A stretch of 64,000 nucleotides of DNA from Crossiella sp. SN42 (GCF_023897065.1 NZ_JAMHIV010000015.1:1-64000), one strand, 5' to 3'; counted from the first letter of the stretch, positions 8,215 to 18,534 are shown. Numbers and translations: made by a program. Notes: generated by a model from the letters alone, not told the origin.

Positions 8215-11200
8215 CGGCACAACAGGACTGCCGCACCGACGGCAGACGCCGCAAGCTCCGCGCCGCGCGGTGGAACGGGATCGACGGCGTGGAGGTGGCC
8301 GAGGACGGCCGCACGCTTACCGTCACCTTCCTCGGCAAAGCGCCGAAAGACCTGGCCCGCAACAACTTCCGCGTTGACGGTGGCCGCCGGGTAACCGGGC
8401 TTCGGGTGGTCGAAGTCCACCTGGAGACCCAGCCGGACCCCGAGCTGGACGACCGGGTGCGCCTCACCTTGGACCGCGCCGGCGACTCCTCCAGCTACAC
8501 CCTGCACCTGGTCCGCCCCAACGCCTACGGCCGCCCCGGCACCGAGCCGCTGCCCGGCTTCGACCCGCGCTACTCCAGCGCCACCTTCGACTTCCGCCGC
8601 GACTGTCAGTCCGATGTGGACTGTCTAGCGGCCCCCTGCCCGCCGGGTGACGACGGCCCGGCACCGGAGATCAACTACCTGGCCAGGGACTACGACACCC
8701 TGCGCCGCCTGCTGCTGGACCGGATGACCCTCACCGTCCCGGCCTGGCTGGAACGGCACGTGCCCGACCTCGGCGTCACCCTGGTCGAACTGCTCGCGCA
8801 CGCCGGCGACCAGCTCAGCTACCGCCAGGATGCGGTAGCCACCGAGGCCTACCTGGACACCGCCCGCCGCCGCACCTCCGTCCGCCGGCACGCCCGGCTG
8901 GTCGACTACGCCATGCACGACGGCTGCAACGCCCGCGCCTGGGTGGCCCTGGAGACCGCGCACCCGCACACCATGGACGCCGGGGACTACCGGTTCGTCA
9001 GCGTCGACCTCAGCCACCTGCCGCCCGGCGAACGGCCAGAGCTGGGCACCGTGCTCTCCGACGAGCAGCTGGAAACCCTGCCGCCCGGCGCGGTGGTCGA
9101 GGTCTTCGAGCCGGTGCGGGACTGCCCGCTCACCGTCCGCCCCGAGCACAACGCGATCCGCTTCTGGACCTGGGGCGATGAGGAATGCTGCCTGCCCAAG
9201 GGCGCCACCGCGGCCACCCTGCGCGATGACAAAGACCGGCCGCTGTGCCTCAAACCGGGCGATGTGGTGATCATCGAGGAGGTCCGCGGCCCGGTCACCG
9301 GCGCGCCGGCCGACGCCGATCCCGCGCACCGCCAGGCGGTCCGGCTCACCTCGGTCACTCGCGGCTGCGACGACCTCTACGACCAGCCGGTGCTGGAGGT
9401 CACCTGGTCAGCCGAGGACGCGCTCACCTTCAGCGTGTGCCTGTCCGCGGTCGGCGGCCCGGACTGCTGCCTGCTCACCGACCTGAGCGTGCTGCGCGGC
9501 AACGTGGTCCTGGTCGACCACGGCCGCTCGCTCACCTTCTGCGGCGCGGGACCGGAGGAGGTCCTGGTGCCGCCGGGACCGGTGGCCCCGCCCAGCTGCG
9601 CGCCGCCGGAGTTCGGCTGCCCGGACCGCGCCGCCGCCGATCCCGCCGTCGGTCAGCTCCAGTCGCTGATCAGCCAGACCGGCGCGCACCAGCCCCTGGA
9701 ACCCGGCGACGTCCGCGGCCTCACCGAGGTCTTCGGCGCGGCCGCGGTCGCCCGTGCCGGGCTCGGCATCTCGCTGTCCAGGGACAGCACCGAGCACGAG
9801 GTGGTGCGGCCGGAGGTCATCGCCGACCAGCACACCGCGCTGCGCACCCTGCTCGCCCAGGTCAGCTACCCGCCGCTGCCGCGCCCGTTCCGGCCGGTGC
9901 TGCGCAACGCCCCGGTCACCCAGCGAGTCGCGTTCCCGTTGCCGCGCACCGTGGCCGCGAGCCAGGCCGAGCTGCTGCGGGCCATTCCCGGCCGGGTGCA
10001 CGCCTGGCTCACCGACCGGTGGCGGGCGGCCCGCGACGGCACCCCGCCCGGACGCCGCGAGCTGGCCGCGCTGGCCGTGCTGTTCACCGAGGAACTGCTC
10101 ACCCGGCTGCGGATCACCGAACGCCCCGAGCCCGCGCTGCGCGAACTCCTGGCCCGCCAGCAGGAACTGCTCAAACCCAAGCTCGACCGGCTGCACGTGC
10201 TCGCCGGACGGGCCGCCGCCGGGGTGGTGCTCGGCGAGGGGATCGCCTGGGAGATCAGGCAGAGCTGGGGCCGCGAGCACGCCGAGGGCCTGCACCCCGG
10301 CTCACCAGCACTTGCCGGATCCGCCCGCTCCGCGCTGCGCACCGACCCCAGGGCCGCGCTGCCCGCGGTGCTGGTCACCGAGCAGTCCGAGGACAGTCCA
10401 CAGTGGACACCTCGGCGGGACCTGCTGGCCAGCGGAGCCCGCGACCGGCACTTCGTCGGCGAGCTGACCGAGGAGAACCCGGCCCGGATGCAGCTCCGCT
10501 TCGGCGACGGGAAACGCGGTCTCGCGCCCGGGCCGGGCAGCACCATCGAGATCGCCTACCGGGTCGGCACCGGTGTTGCGGGCAACGTCGGCGCGGAGGC
10601 GATCACCCACCTCGCGCTGTGCTGCGGGGCGATGCACGACGGCGTCACCCGGGTGCGCAACCCGCTCGCCGCGGTCGGCGGCGTGGAACCCGAACCGATC
10701 GAGCAGGTTCGCCAGCTAGCCCCGCTCGCGCCCCGGCGCGGCCTGGTGCGCGCGGTCACCGCCGCCGACTACGCCCGCCTGGCCGGTGAAGTCCCTGGCG
10801 TGCAACGGGCCGCCGCCCAACTGCGCTGGAACGGCAGCGGCCGCGAGGCCCACGTGGCCATCGACCCGCTCGGCGAAGCCAGTCCAAGCTCAGCACTGCT
10901 GGCCGCCGTCTACGCAGCCCTGGAACCCGCGCGCCGCATCGGACACCGGCTCTTCGTCGGCCCGGCGGCCCTGGTGCCACTGGACATCGAGCTGTTCGTC
11001 TGCGTCGACCACGGCTACCAGCGCGGGCACGTGCTGGCCGCGTTGCGCGCGGTGTTCGGCACCCGGCGGCTGCCCGGCGGCGCGCTCGGCTTCTTCCACC
11101 CCGACGCGCTCAGCTTCGGCGAGCCGGTCCGGGTCTCCCGGCTGATCGCCCGCGCCGCCGCCGTTCCCGGCGTGGTCACCGCCCAGGTCCGCCGCCTGCG

Positions 11201-11339
11201 CCGCCGCTTCGGCCAGGACAACGGCGAGCTCGCCGCCGGTCTGCTGGCACTGGGACCGCTGGAGATCGCCCAGCTCGACAACGACCCCGACCGGCCGGAG
11301 AACGGCCGCCTGAGCTTCGTGCTCGGAGGTGCCCGATGA
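8211..11339 (+). CDS. large eCIS baseplate assembly protein 1 (gp6/gpJ-like, Afp11 type)
   Basis: A 1,042-aa protein. About residues 1-110 form an Ig-like beta domain rich in Arg/Asp. Residues about 150-260 hold the conserved start of this family (NYLARDYDTLRRLLLDRM, DLGVTLVELLAHAGDQLSY, YLDTARRRTSVRRHARL). The C-terminal third carries the baseplate J signature FGDGKRGLAPGPGSTIEIAYRV and GTGVAGNVG. It forms the wedge ring holding the hub. GTG start overlaps the gp25 stop; its own TGA overlaps the next ATG. The palindrome at 10396-10408 lies inside this gene. Confidence 0.85.
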   Translation: MTAQQDCRTDGRRRKLRAARWNGIDGVEVAEDGRTLTVTFLGKAPKDLARNNFRVDGGRRVTGLRVVEVHLETQPDPELDDRVRLTLDRAGDSSSYTLHLVRPNAYGRPGTEPLPGFDPRYSSATFDFRRDCQSDVDCLAAPCPPGDDGPAPEINYLARDYDTLRRLLLDRMTLTVPAWLERHVPDLGVTLVELLAHAGDQLSYRQDAVATEAYLDTARRRTSVRRHARLVDYAMHDGCNARAWVALETAHPHTMDAGDYRFVSVDLSHLPPGERPELGTVLSDEQLETLPPGAVVEVFEPVRDCPLTVRPEHNAIRFWTWGDEECCLPKGATAATLRDDKDRPLCLKPGDVVIIEEVRGPVTGAPADADPAHRQAVRLTSVTRGCDDLYDQPVLEVTWSAEDALTFSVCLSAVGGPDCCLLTDLSVLRGNVVLVDHGRSLTFCGAGPEEVLVPPGPVAPPSCAPPEFGCPDRAAADPAVGQLQSLISQTGAHQPLEPGDVRGLTEVFGAAAVARAGLGISLSRDSTEHEVVRPEVIADQHTALRTLLAQVSYPPLPRPFRPVLRNAPVTQRVAFPLPRTVAASQAELLRAIPGRVHAWLTDRWRAARDGTPPGRRELAALAVLFTEELLTRLRITERPEPALRELLARQQELLKPKLDRLHVLAGRAAAGVVLGEGIAWEIRQSWGREHAEGLHPGSPALAGSARSALRTDPRAALPAVLVTEQSEDSPQWTPRRDLLASGARDRHFVGELTEENPARMQLRFGDGKRGLAPGPGSTIEIAYRVGTGVAGNVGAEAITHLALCCGAMHDGVTRVRNPLAAVGGVEPEPIEQVRQLAPLAPRRGLVRAVTAADYARLAGEVPGVQRAAAQLRWNGSGREAHVAIDPLGEASPSSALLAAVYAALEPARRIGHRLFVGPAALVPLDIELFVCVDHGYQRGHVLAALRAVFGTRRLPGGALGFFHPDALSFGEPVRVSRLIARAAAVPGVVTAQVRRLRRRFGQDNGELAAGLLALGPLEIAQLDNDPDRPENGRLSFVLGGAR
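10396..10408. repeat. GTCCACAGTGGAC palindrome, copy 2
   Basis: Exact copy inside baseplate gene 1, but in another codon phase (read as Ser-Pro-Gln-Trp-Thr). The DNA rather than the peptide is therefore conserved. Confidence 0.75.
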
Positions 11340-14300
11340 CCGAATGTGACTGCTGCGCCGGGATAGCGGTCGTGACTCCCGTCGAGGTGACCAATCCGCC
11401 GTCCCGCACCGAGATCACGCACCGGGCCGGCACGCACGCCGAGTTCCTGGCCACCATGCGCGCCAGGCTGTCCAGCCCCGCCTACCCGGCGCTGGCCGCG
11501 CTCACCGTGCGCGGCACCGAGGACCCGGCGATCGGCCTGCTGGACGCGGGCGCGGTGCTCGGCGACCTGCTCACCTTCTACACCGAGCGGATCGCCAACG
11601 AGGGCTACCTGCGCACCGCCACCGAGGAACGCTCCCTCACCCTGCTCGGCCGCCTGGTCGGGCACACCCCTCGCCCGGGAGTGGCCGCCGGCGCGTTCCT
11701 GGCCTACACCCTGGACGCCGATCCCAGGCAGGGCAGGGACTTCCAGGTGCGCATCCCGCGCGGCGCGCGCACCCAGAGCGTGCCAGGGCCGGGCGAGGAG
11801 CCGCAGTCCTTCGAGACCGTGGAGGACCTGCTCGCCCGCTGGTCCTGGAACGACCTCAAGGTCCGGCAGACCCGGCCCTACCAGTTCGGCATGGCGGACC
11901 TGGCCAAACGCACCGCGGTGCACGTGGCCGGGGTGGCCGCCAACCTCAAGCCCGGCGACCAGCTGCTGTTCGTCTTCGGCGCGGAACCCGGCCGCCAGCA
12001 GCTCACCGTGGTGCCGGGGATCACCCTGGACCGCGAGCGCGATGTCACCACCATCGGCCTGCCCCAGCCCGCGCTGCCCACCCTGACCGAGCTGAACACC
12101 AGGCTCAGGAAACTGCTCAAACCCCTGGCCAACCCGGAGACCGGCGACCCGGACCCGACGCCGGAAGTCGTGCAGCGCAGCGCGATCCTGCGCCGGTTCG
12201 TCGAAGGCCCGGTGACCGAGCTGTGGAAAGACCTGGCCAAGCTGACCACGCCCACCCGGTTCGCCGACGCGGTGGCCGGGCTGCGCGGGCACACCGCGGA
12301 GACCATCGCGCTGGCCGAGCACTACCGGCACATCGCGGGCTGGCTGGAAACCTTCGACGGCCGGCTCCGCGAACTTGAGGAGACCGCCCGCAAACTGGAA
12401 CCCGCCCAGGAATGGGAGCCCGACACCGAACGCCTCTACCACGCGCTCGCATTGGACGCAGAGGTCCCGGGCCGCAGCGAAGCGGTGCTCGGCCTGGGCG
12501 CCCTGCTCGGCGCGCTGCGCACCAGCACCGTCCGCCCACCGGCCGGATCGCGTTACCTGGCCCGGGAGCTCAGCCGGATCTACGCGCCCGGCTCCGACCT
12601 CGGCGCGCAGTTGCTGTCCACAGTGGACGAGCGTCTGCGGGACACCCTCTACCCGGCCTGGCGGCAGGCCGACCTGAGCGACCCGCAGGCGTTGCAGGAA
12701 CTGCACGCGATGCGCGTGGTGGCCACGCCCTTCGGCGCCACCGCGCCGGCCGAGGACTCGCTGCGCACGCTGCAAACCCTGCGGGTGCAGGTCGACTACG
12801 ACGAGCAGGTCACACCCGGCCGGACCCTGCTCAGCTTCGCCTCGGCCAAGGACACCTGGGAGCACAACCTCACCGACCTCACCGGGGAGGTCACCATCGA
12901 CCTCGGCCCCGGCCGGTTCACCTTCAACCCCAGCGGCACCCGGCTGTCCTTCACCTTCACCAGGCAGCTGCCCGAGCGGAAGCTGGAGGTGCACCAGGAG
13001 AACGCGGAGAAGAAGATCAAGGTCCGGCTGGAGGGCCTGACCGGCTCCGGCCTGGACCCGGTCGAGCACAGCCTGGCCGTGGGCGACGCGCCACCGGGAC
13101 AGGTGCACGGCAAGGGTTTTGTGGCCTGGTTCCGGCGCACCGCGGCCGATGAGAAGGACCCGCAGCGGGTCGTGTTCACCATCCAGACCTACGCGCTCAA
13201 CCCGCCCACCATCCTCGCGCTGGACGGCGTGTACGAGGGGATCGGGCCGGGCAGCTGGGTGGTGGTCACCAGGCCGCGCAAGGGCCAGGAGATCGGCGGC
13301 GACGAGAAGCTGTCCACCGTCACGGCCAGGGTCACCACCGCGCGCACCGTGGCCAAGCAGGCCTTCGGCATCAGTGGCAAGGTCACCGAGCTGACCCTGG
13401 ACCGGCCCTGGCTGGACGAGTACGACACGCTGCTCTCCCACCTGCGCGACGCCACCGTCTACGCCAGGGGGGACCGGCTGGAGCTGGCCGAGGAGCCGGT
13501 GCCGGAACCGGTGGCGGGCAACGTGATCGAGCTGGCCGAGCTCTACGACGGCCTCACCCCCGGCCGCTGGGTGATCGTCACCGGCGAGCGCGCCGACCTG
13601 CCGGGCGGCACCACCGGGGTGCGCGGCACCGAGCTGGCCATGATCGCCGGCGTGACCCAGACGGTCCAGCCGAAGCGGCCGGGGGAGAAGGTGCACACCA
13701 CGATCACCCTGGCCGCGGCGCTCGCCTACCGCTATGTGCGCAGCACCGTGCGCGTGCACGGCAACGTGGTCCGCGCCACCCACGGAGCCAGCCGGAACGA
13801 GCCGATCGGCAGCGGTGACGCGAGCAAACCGAACCAGTCCTTCCTGCTCCGCCAGGGGCCGCTGACCTGGCTGGCCGCGGACAACCCGCTCGGCGCGGAG
13901 AGCACCCTGGAGATCAGGGTGGACGGGGTGCGCTGGCGGGAGGTGGACAGCCTGGCCGGGCACGGACCCACCGACCGGGTCTACGTGACCTCGTTGGCGG
14001 ACAACGGATTCCTCAAGATCGCCTTTGGCGACGGCAGGCAGGGGGCGCGACTGCCCACCGGTGTGGAGAACGTGCGCGCCAGCTACCGGGTCGGCCTCGG
14101 CAAGGCGGGCAACCTCACCGCGGGCCAGCTCACCCAGCTCACCACCCGACCGCTGGGCGTCTCCGCGGTCACCAACCCGCTGCCCGCCGACGGTGGCGCC
14201 AACCGGGACGACGCCGGACAGCTGCGCCGCAACATCCCGTTGCGGGTCACCGCCTTCGACCGGCTGGTCTCGGTGCCCGACTACGCCGACTTCGCCCGCG

Positions 14301-15025
14301 CCCGCGCCGGGATCGGCCGGGCCGAGGCGCGCCGGCTGTACAACGGCACCCGGCAGGTCGTGCACGTCACGGTCGCGGGCGTGGACGACATCCCGCTGCA
14401 CCCGGACTCCGACCTCGTGACCACGCTGCGGGCCGCCTTCGCCGCGCACGGCGACGCCGGGCTGCCCGCCGAGGTCGCGGTCCGGGAACCGGTGCTGCTG
14501 GTGATCGCGGCCAACATCCGGGTGCACCCCGAGCACAGCTGGGACCTGGTCGAACCCGCCGTGCGGGCCGCGCTGCTGGCCCGCCTCGGTTTCGCCGGCC
14601 GCGAGCTCGGCCAGCCCGCCTACCTCTCCGAGGTGCTGGCCACCGCGCAGGCCGTGCCCGGCGTGGACCACGTGGACGTGGACTCCTTCGCCGGGGTGCC
14701 CGGCAGCATCACACCCGTTGGCCTGCAACAGCTGGCCACCGACCTGGCCCGCGCCAACGCCTCGGTGCCCGCCCGGCTTGCCCAGTACACAGTGGACAGA
14801 TACCGGGTCGAACCCGCCTCAGGCGAGACCGAGACCCTCACCGCGGTCTGCGCCAAGCACGGCATCTCACTGGCCGAGCTGCTGCGGCTCAACCCCGACC
14901 TCACCGACGCCTCGCCACTCAAGCGCGGCCGGGTGGTCGTGGTCTTCCGCGGTGTGCGACCGGCCCAGCTGGTGCTGCTGTCGCCGACCCTGCCGGACAC
15001 GCTGATCCTGAAGGAGGTGCGGTGA
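11336..15025 (+). CDS. large eCIS baseplate assembly protein 2 with C-terminal LysM-like module
   Basis: A 1,229-aa protein, the second baseplate J-type wedge subunit. N-terminus: DPAIGLLDAGAVLGDLLTFY, ERIANEGYLRTATEERSL and RLVGHTPRPGVAAGAF, typical of putative baseplate assembly proteins. The J-like core shows FGDGRQGARLPTGVENV and YRVGLGKAGN. The last 75 residues (about 1,150-1,229) read as a LysM-like repeat: YRVEPASGETETLTAVCAKH, GISLAELLRLNPDL, LKRGRVVVVF. Such an appended module is not usual for this subunit. ATG overlaps the upstream stop; AAGGAGG for the next gene lies inside its 3' end. Confidence 0.82.
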   Translation: MTECDCCAGIAVVTPVEVTNPPSRTEITHRAGTHAEFLATMRARLSSPAYPALAALTVRGTEDPAIGLLDAGAVLGDLLTFYTERIANEGYLRTATEERSLTLLGRLVGHTPRPGVAAGAFLAYTLDADPRQGRDFQVRIPRGARTQSVPGPGEEPQSFETVEDLLARWSWNDLKVRQTRPYQFGMADLAKRTAVHVAGVAANLKPGDQLLFVFGAEPGRQQLTVVPGITLDRERDVTTIGLPQPALPTLTELNTRLRKLLKPLANPETGDPDPTPEVVQRSAILRRFVEGPVTELWKDLAKLTTPTRFADAVAGLRGHTAETIALAEHYRHIAGWLETFDGRLRELEETARKLEPAQEWEPDTERLYHALALDAEVPGRSEAVLGLGALLGALRTSTVRPPAGSRYLARELSRIYAPGSDLGAQLLSTVDERLRDTLYPAWRQADLSDPQALQELHAMRVVATPFGATAPAEDSLRTLQTLRVQVDYDEQVTPGRTLLSFASAKDTWEHNLTDLTGEVTIDLGPGRFTFNPSGTRLSFTFTRQLPERKLEVHQENAEKKIKVRLEGLTGSGLDPVEHSLAVGDAPPGQVHGKGFVAWFRRTAADEKDPQRVVFTIQTYALNPPTILALDGVYEGIGPGSWVVVTRPRKGQEIGGDEKLSTVTARVTTARTVAKQAFGISGKVTELTLDRPWLDEYDTLLSHLRDATVYARGDRLELAEEPVPEPVAGNVIELAELYDGLTPGRWVIVTGERADLPGGTTGVRGTELAMIAGVTQTVQPKRPGEKVHTTITLAAALAYRYVRSTVRVHGNVVRATHGASRNEPIGSGDASKPNQSFLLRQGPLTWLAADNPLGAESTLEIRVDGVRWREVDSLAGHGPTDRVYVTSLADNGFLKIAFGDGRQGARLPTGVENVRASYRVGLGKAGNLTAGQLTQLTTRPLGVSAVTNPLPADGGANRDDAGQLRRNIPLRVTAFDRLVSVPDYADFARARAGIGRAEARRLYNGTRQVVHVTVAGVDDIPLHPDSDLVTTLRAAFAAHGDAGLPAEVAVREPVLLVIAANIRVHPEHSWDLVEPAVRAALLARLGFAGRELGQPAYLSEVLATAQAVPGVDHVDVDSFAGVPGSITPVGLQQLATDLARANASVPARLAQYTVDRYRVEPASGETETLTAVCAKHGISLAELLRLNPDLTDASPLKRGRVVVVFRGVRPAQLVLLSPTLPDTLILKEVR
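12616..12628. repeat. GTCCACAGTGGAC palindrome, copy 3
   Basis: Exact copy inside baseplate gene 2, read as Ser-Thr-Val-Asp. A one-mismatch copy lies in the same gene at 14785-14797. Confidence 0.75.
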
Positions 15026-17154
15026 TGACCGCGCCCGGACCCGACCGCCTGTTCGACCGGCTGCCGCAGTTCCACCGGCTGCGCGACGCCGAGACCGGCG
15101 GCCAGCTGCGCGCGCTGCTGGCCGTGCTGGCCGAACAGGTCGAGCTGGTCGACGCCGATGTGCAGGCCCTGTACGAGGACTGGTTCATCGAGACCTGCGC
15201 CGACTGGGCGGTGCCCTACCTCGGCGACCTGGTCGGCTACCGCATGCTCCGCGGCTACGAGGAAGCGGTCAGTCGCGGCGACCAAGCGGCCCAACGACTC
15301 GCCGCCCGTCTGGCCCCACGCGCCGACGTCGCCGACACGGTGGCCAACCGGCGTCGCAAAGGAACCTTGCCGCTACTGGAAGAACTCGCCCGCACGGTCG
15401 CCGACTGGCCGGCCCGCGCGGTGGAGGTGCTGCCACTGCTCGCCTCTCACCAGCCGATCCGGCTCTACCCCAACCGCCCTGCCGCCGCCGACGCCCGCGC
15501 GGCCTTCGGCGGCGGCTACCTCGACCTCCGCCGCGGCGCCGACCTGGACCTGCTCGGCTCGCCCTTCGACACCAGCGCGCGCGGCCCGTCCGGGAACCAG
15601 GGACCGCCCGAGGTCAGCGTGTTCCTGTGGCGGCTCAAGGCCTACTCGGTCACCCGCGCCCCCGCCTACTGCATCGACCGCGCCCGCAACCTGTTCACCT
15701 TCTCCATCCTCGGCAACAACCTGCCCCTGGTGGCCAACCCCGAACCGGAACCCGGACCCGCGCACCTGGCCGGCGCGGCGAACGTGCCCGGGTTCATCCG
15801 CCGCCGCGCCCTGGCCGACGCCCTGCCCGACTACTACGGACCGGGCAAGAGCTTCCAGCTCTGGCGCGACCGCGAGGACGAGCCGGTGCCCCTGCCGGAC
15901 CTGGTGGTGGCCGACCTGACCGGCTGGGCCTACCGCCCGCGCGGCAGGCAGGTCGCGGTGGACCCGGTGCTCGGCCGGATCGCGTTCAGCCCGCGCACCG
16001 CGCCCCGCACCGGCGTCTGGGTCACCTACCACCACGCCTTCAGCGACGACCTCGGCGGCGGCGAGTACCCGCGCCCAGCCCAACATCCGTCCACAGTGGA
16101 CAAATATCTGGTCGGGCCTGGCGAGCACGGCGGGATCATGGCCGCCTTCCAGCAGTGGCGCGCCGACCAGCAGAGCGGCCAGGCCGGTCCCGAGGCGGTC
16201 ATCGAGATCACGCACAGCGGCGCCTACCAGGAACAGATCGAGCTCGCCCTGACCCACGGCGAACGCCTGGAGGTCCGCGCCGCCGAGGGCGCCCGCCCGG
16301 TGATCCGGCTGCTCGACTGGTACAGCAACCGCCCGGACGCGCTGCTGGTCCGTGCTCCCGGCGCGGACGCCGAGGAGAGCTGCTGCCCGGACAAACCCCG
16401 GCTGGTGCTTGACGGCCTGATCGTGGCCGGGCGCGGCGTGCACGTGACCGGACCGCTCGGCGCGGTGGTGCTGCGGCACTGCACCCTGGTGCCCGGCTGG
16501 TCGCTGGAACCGGAGTGCCGCCCCTCACACCCGGAGGAACCCAGCCTGGTGCTGGAGGACACCACCGCCTGCGTGCAGATCGAGCGCAGCATCCTGGGCA
16601 CCATCCTGGTCATCGCCAACGAGGTGGACACCGACCCACTGCCGATCTACCTCACCGACAGCATCCTGGACGCCACCGCGCCCGACCGCGAGGCGCTCTC
16701 CGCGCCGGACTGCCGCCACGCGCACGCGATCTTGGCCGTGCGGCGCAGCACCATCATCGGCGAGGTGCACACCCACGCCATCCGGCTCGGCGAGAACAGC
16801 ATCTTCCACGGCCGCGCGCACGTGGCCAGACGGGGCATCGGCTGCCTGCGGTTCTGTTACAGCACACCGGGTTCGCGCACCCCGCGCCGCTACCGCTGCC
16901 AGCCCGACGGCGTGCACGGCGAGATCGAGCAGCTGCGCGTGCGGCCCCGGTTCACCAGCACCCGGTACGGCACACCGGGTTACGCCCAGCTCGCCGCCGA
17001 CTGCGCCCCGGAGATCAGCCGCGGCGCCGAGGACGGCAGCGAGCTGGGCGCCTTCCACGACCTGTTCCAGCCGCAGCGCCTGGACAACCTGCGCGCCCGG
17101 CTCACCGAGTTCCTGCCGGCCGGTATGACCGCCGCGACCGTCTTCGTCTCGTAA
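15025..17154 (+). CDS. eCIS gpI-like tail protein with beta-helix C-terminal region
   Basis: A 709-aa protein. Residues 1-110 match P2 gpI-type tail proteins of eCIS clusters: RLPQFHRLRDAETGGQLRAL, LYEDWFIETCADWAVPYLGD, LVGYRML. Residues about 390-600 are short regular strands with conserved Ile/Val and Cys (GLIVAGRGVHVTGPLGAVVL, STIIGEVHTHAIRL) that look like a right-handed parallel beta-helix, suggesting a peripheral or receptor-facing part. I prefer ATG 15025, 7 bp after AAGGAGG, over GTG 15022; both overlap the previous stop. Confidence 0.75.
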   Translation: MTAPGPDRLFDRLPQFHRLRDAETGGQLRALLAVLAEQVELVDADVQALYEDWFIETCADWAVPYLGDLVGYRMLRGYEEAVSRGDQAAQRLAARLAPRADVADTVANRRRKGTLPLLEELARTVADWPARAVEVLPLLASHQPIRLYPNRPAAADARAAFGGGYLDLRRGADLDLLGSPFDTSARGPSGNQGPPEVSVFLWRLKAYSVTRAPAYCIDRARNLFTFSILGNNLPLVANPEPEPGPAHLAGAANVPGFIRRRALADALPDYYGPGKSFQLWRDREDEPVPLPDLVVADLTGWAYRPRGRQVAVDPVLGRIAFSPRTAPRTGVWVTYHHAFSDDLGGGEYPRPAQHPSTVDKYLVGPGEHGGIMAAFQQWRADQQSGQAGPEAVIEITHSGAYQEQIELALTHGERLEVRAAEGARPVIRLLDWYSNRPDALLVRAPGADAEESCCPDKPRLVLDGLIVAGRGVHVTGPLGAVVLRHCTLVPGWSLEPECRPSHPEEPSLVLEDTTACVQIERSILGTILVIANEVDTDPLPIYLTDSILDATAPDREALSAPDCRHAHAILAVRRSTIIGEVHTHAIRLGENSIFHGRAHVARRGIGCLRFCYSTPGSRTPRRYRCQPDGVHGEIEQLRVRPRFTSTRYGTPGYAQLAADCAPEISRGAEDGSELGAFHDLFQPQRLDNLRARLTEFLPAGMTAATVFVS
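16089..16101. repeat. GTCCACAGTGGAC palindrome, copy 4
   Basis: Exact copy inside the gpI-like gene, read as Ser-Thr-Val-Asp and followed by an unusually AT-rich CAAATATCTG. Confidence 0.75.
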
Positions 17155-17169
17155 AGGGGGACAACGAAC

Positions 17170-18534
17170 ATGCACGGCGACTTCTCCCGGCTGACCTTCC
17201 GGCCGGACAAGCGGTTCTCCGCGGTGCTCGCCCAGCAGGGCCGGGTGCAGCTCGACGCCGAGGCCAACGAGCAGGTGCTGATCAGCCAGCACCGGCACCG
17301 CACCGCGATCAGCGACCTCATCGGGCGTCGCGGCGGTCCACGGGACGCCAACGGCTTCCGGATCGCGTTTGTGCCCAAGGGCAAGGAACCCGCGGACCTG
17401 AAGATCCACGGCGGCCGCTACTACGTGGACGGCATCCTGGTCGAGGCCACCCGCCCACCCCGCGGCGTGCCGGTCCCCGACGAACCGGAAACCGATCCCG
17501 CGCCCCCACCGGCCGCCGAGTGGACCTACTGGGACCAGCCGGACGCCCACCGCGACCGGGAACGGCAGGACGAGGCGCACCACCTGCCGGACCTGCCGTT
17601 CCTGGCCTACCTGCTGGTCACCGAGCACCTGGTGACCGCGATCCAGGACCCGGAGATCAGGGAGACCGCGCTCGGCCCGGCCCTGCCGGACACCACCGCG
17701 CGCACCAAGGTCAGCTGGCAGGTGCTGCCGCTGACCGCCAAGGACGGCCTCCAGATCCCGGACCGCCCCACCCCGGAGAGCCTGACCGCCGCCTTCGACA
17801 GCTGGGTCGACCGCGGCCGCGCCACCGCCCGCCTGGCCGCCCGCGCCGAACGCCCGGCCCGCACCGAGGACGACCCCTGCCTGTCCGCCCCCGACGCCCG
17901 CTTCCGCGGCCTGGAGAACCAGCTGTACCGGGTCGAGATCCACCTCGGCGGCAAGCAGCCCACCTTCAAGTGGTCGCGGGAGAACGGCTCGGTCACCCTC
18001 CCAGTGTCCACAGTGGACAAAACCTGGGTGACCCTGGCCGAGGGCGCGCGGGACCGGAAGCTGGGCCTGTCCATCGGCGACTGGGTCGAGCTCGCCGACG
18101 ACGCCTCGGTGGCCCGCGGCGAGGCCGGCCCGCTGGCCCAGGTCCGCGACCTCGACACCGAGGCGCTGCGGGTCGAGCTGTCCAGGGAGCCCGGCACCGG
18201 CGTGGGCCGACCGGGCAGGCACGCCTTCCTGCGCCGCTGGGACCAGCGCGGCGACGCGATCCGGATCGAGGAGGGCAGGTGGCTGGACCTGGAGGACGGC
18301 GTCCAGGTGTGGTTCGCCACGGGCGGGAGGTACCGCGGCGGCGACTACTGGCTGATCCCGGCCCGCACCCTCAGCGGCGAGGTCGAGTGGCCGCGCGACG
18401 AGCGCGGTGCGCCGCTGCTCCAGGACCCGCACGGCATCCGGCGCCACTACGCCCCGCTGGCCTGGATCCCGGCCGGGAACCAGCTCACCGACCTGCGCCT
18501 GACCTTCCCACCGCTGGCCCAACACGCGTCCTAG
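17170..18534 (+). CDS. DUF6519 domain eCIS-associated protein
   Basis: A 454-aa protein opening with the DUF6519 signature MHGDFSRLTFRPDKRFSAVL, then QQGRVQLDAEANEQ (residues 21-34). Proteins of this family are encoded with eCIS and phage-tail-like baseplate genes and are probably peripheral baseplate or fibre components. The C-terminal half shows repeated beta segments (FKWSRENGSVTL, GDWVELADDASVARG). A strong AAAGGGGGA ribosome-binding site precedes the ATG. It is the last gene of the cluster with an evident eCIS family match. Confidence 0.75.
   Translation: MHGDFSRLTFRPDKRFSAVLAQQGRVQLDAEANEQVLISQHRHRTAISDLIGRRGGPRDANGFRIAFVPKGKEPADLKIHGGRYYVDGILVEATRPPRGVPVPDEPETDPAPPPAAEWTYWDQPDAHRDRERQDEAHHLPDLPFLAYLLVTEHLVTAIQDPEIRETALGPALPDTTARTKVSWQVLPLTAKDGLQIPDRPTPESLTAAFDSWVDRGRATARLAARAERPARTEDDPCLSAPDARFRGLENQLYRVEIHLGGKQPTFKWSRENGSVTLPVSTVDKTWVTLAEGARDRKLGLSIGDWVELADDASVARGEAGPLAQVRDLDTEALRVELSREPGTGVGRPGRHAFLRRWDQRGDAIRIEEGRWLDLEDGVQVWFATGGRYRGGDYWLIPARTLSGEVEWPRDERGAPLLQDPHGIRRHYAPLAWIPAGNQLTDLRLTFPPLAQHAS
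18006..18018. repeat. GTCCACAGTGGAC palindrome, copy 5
   Basis: Exact copy inside the DUF6519 gene, read as Ser-Thr-Val-Asp. Confidence 0.75.

Noticed and set aside
11015-14728. 1,237-codon open frame on the minus strand
   Set aside because: Mirror of the baseplate gene in the opposite strand; composition is random Gly/Arg/His and the + strand has clear family motifs.
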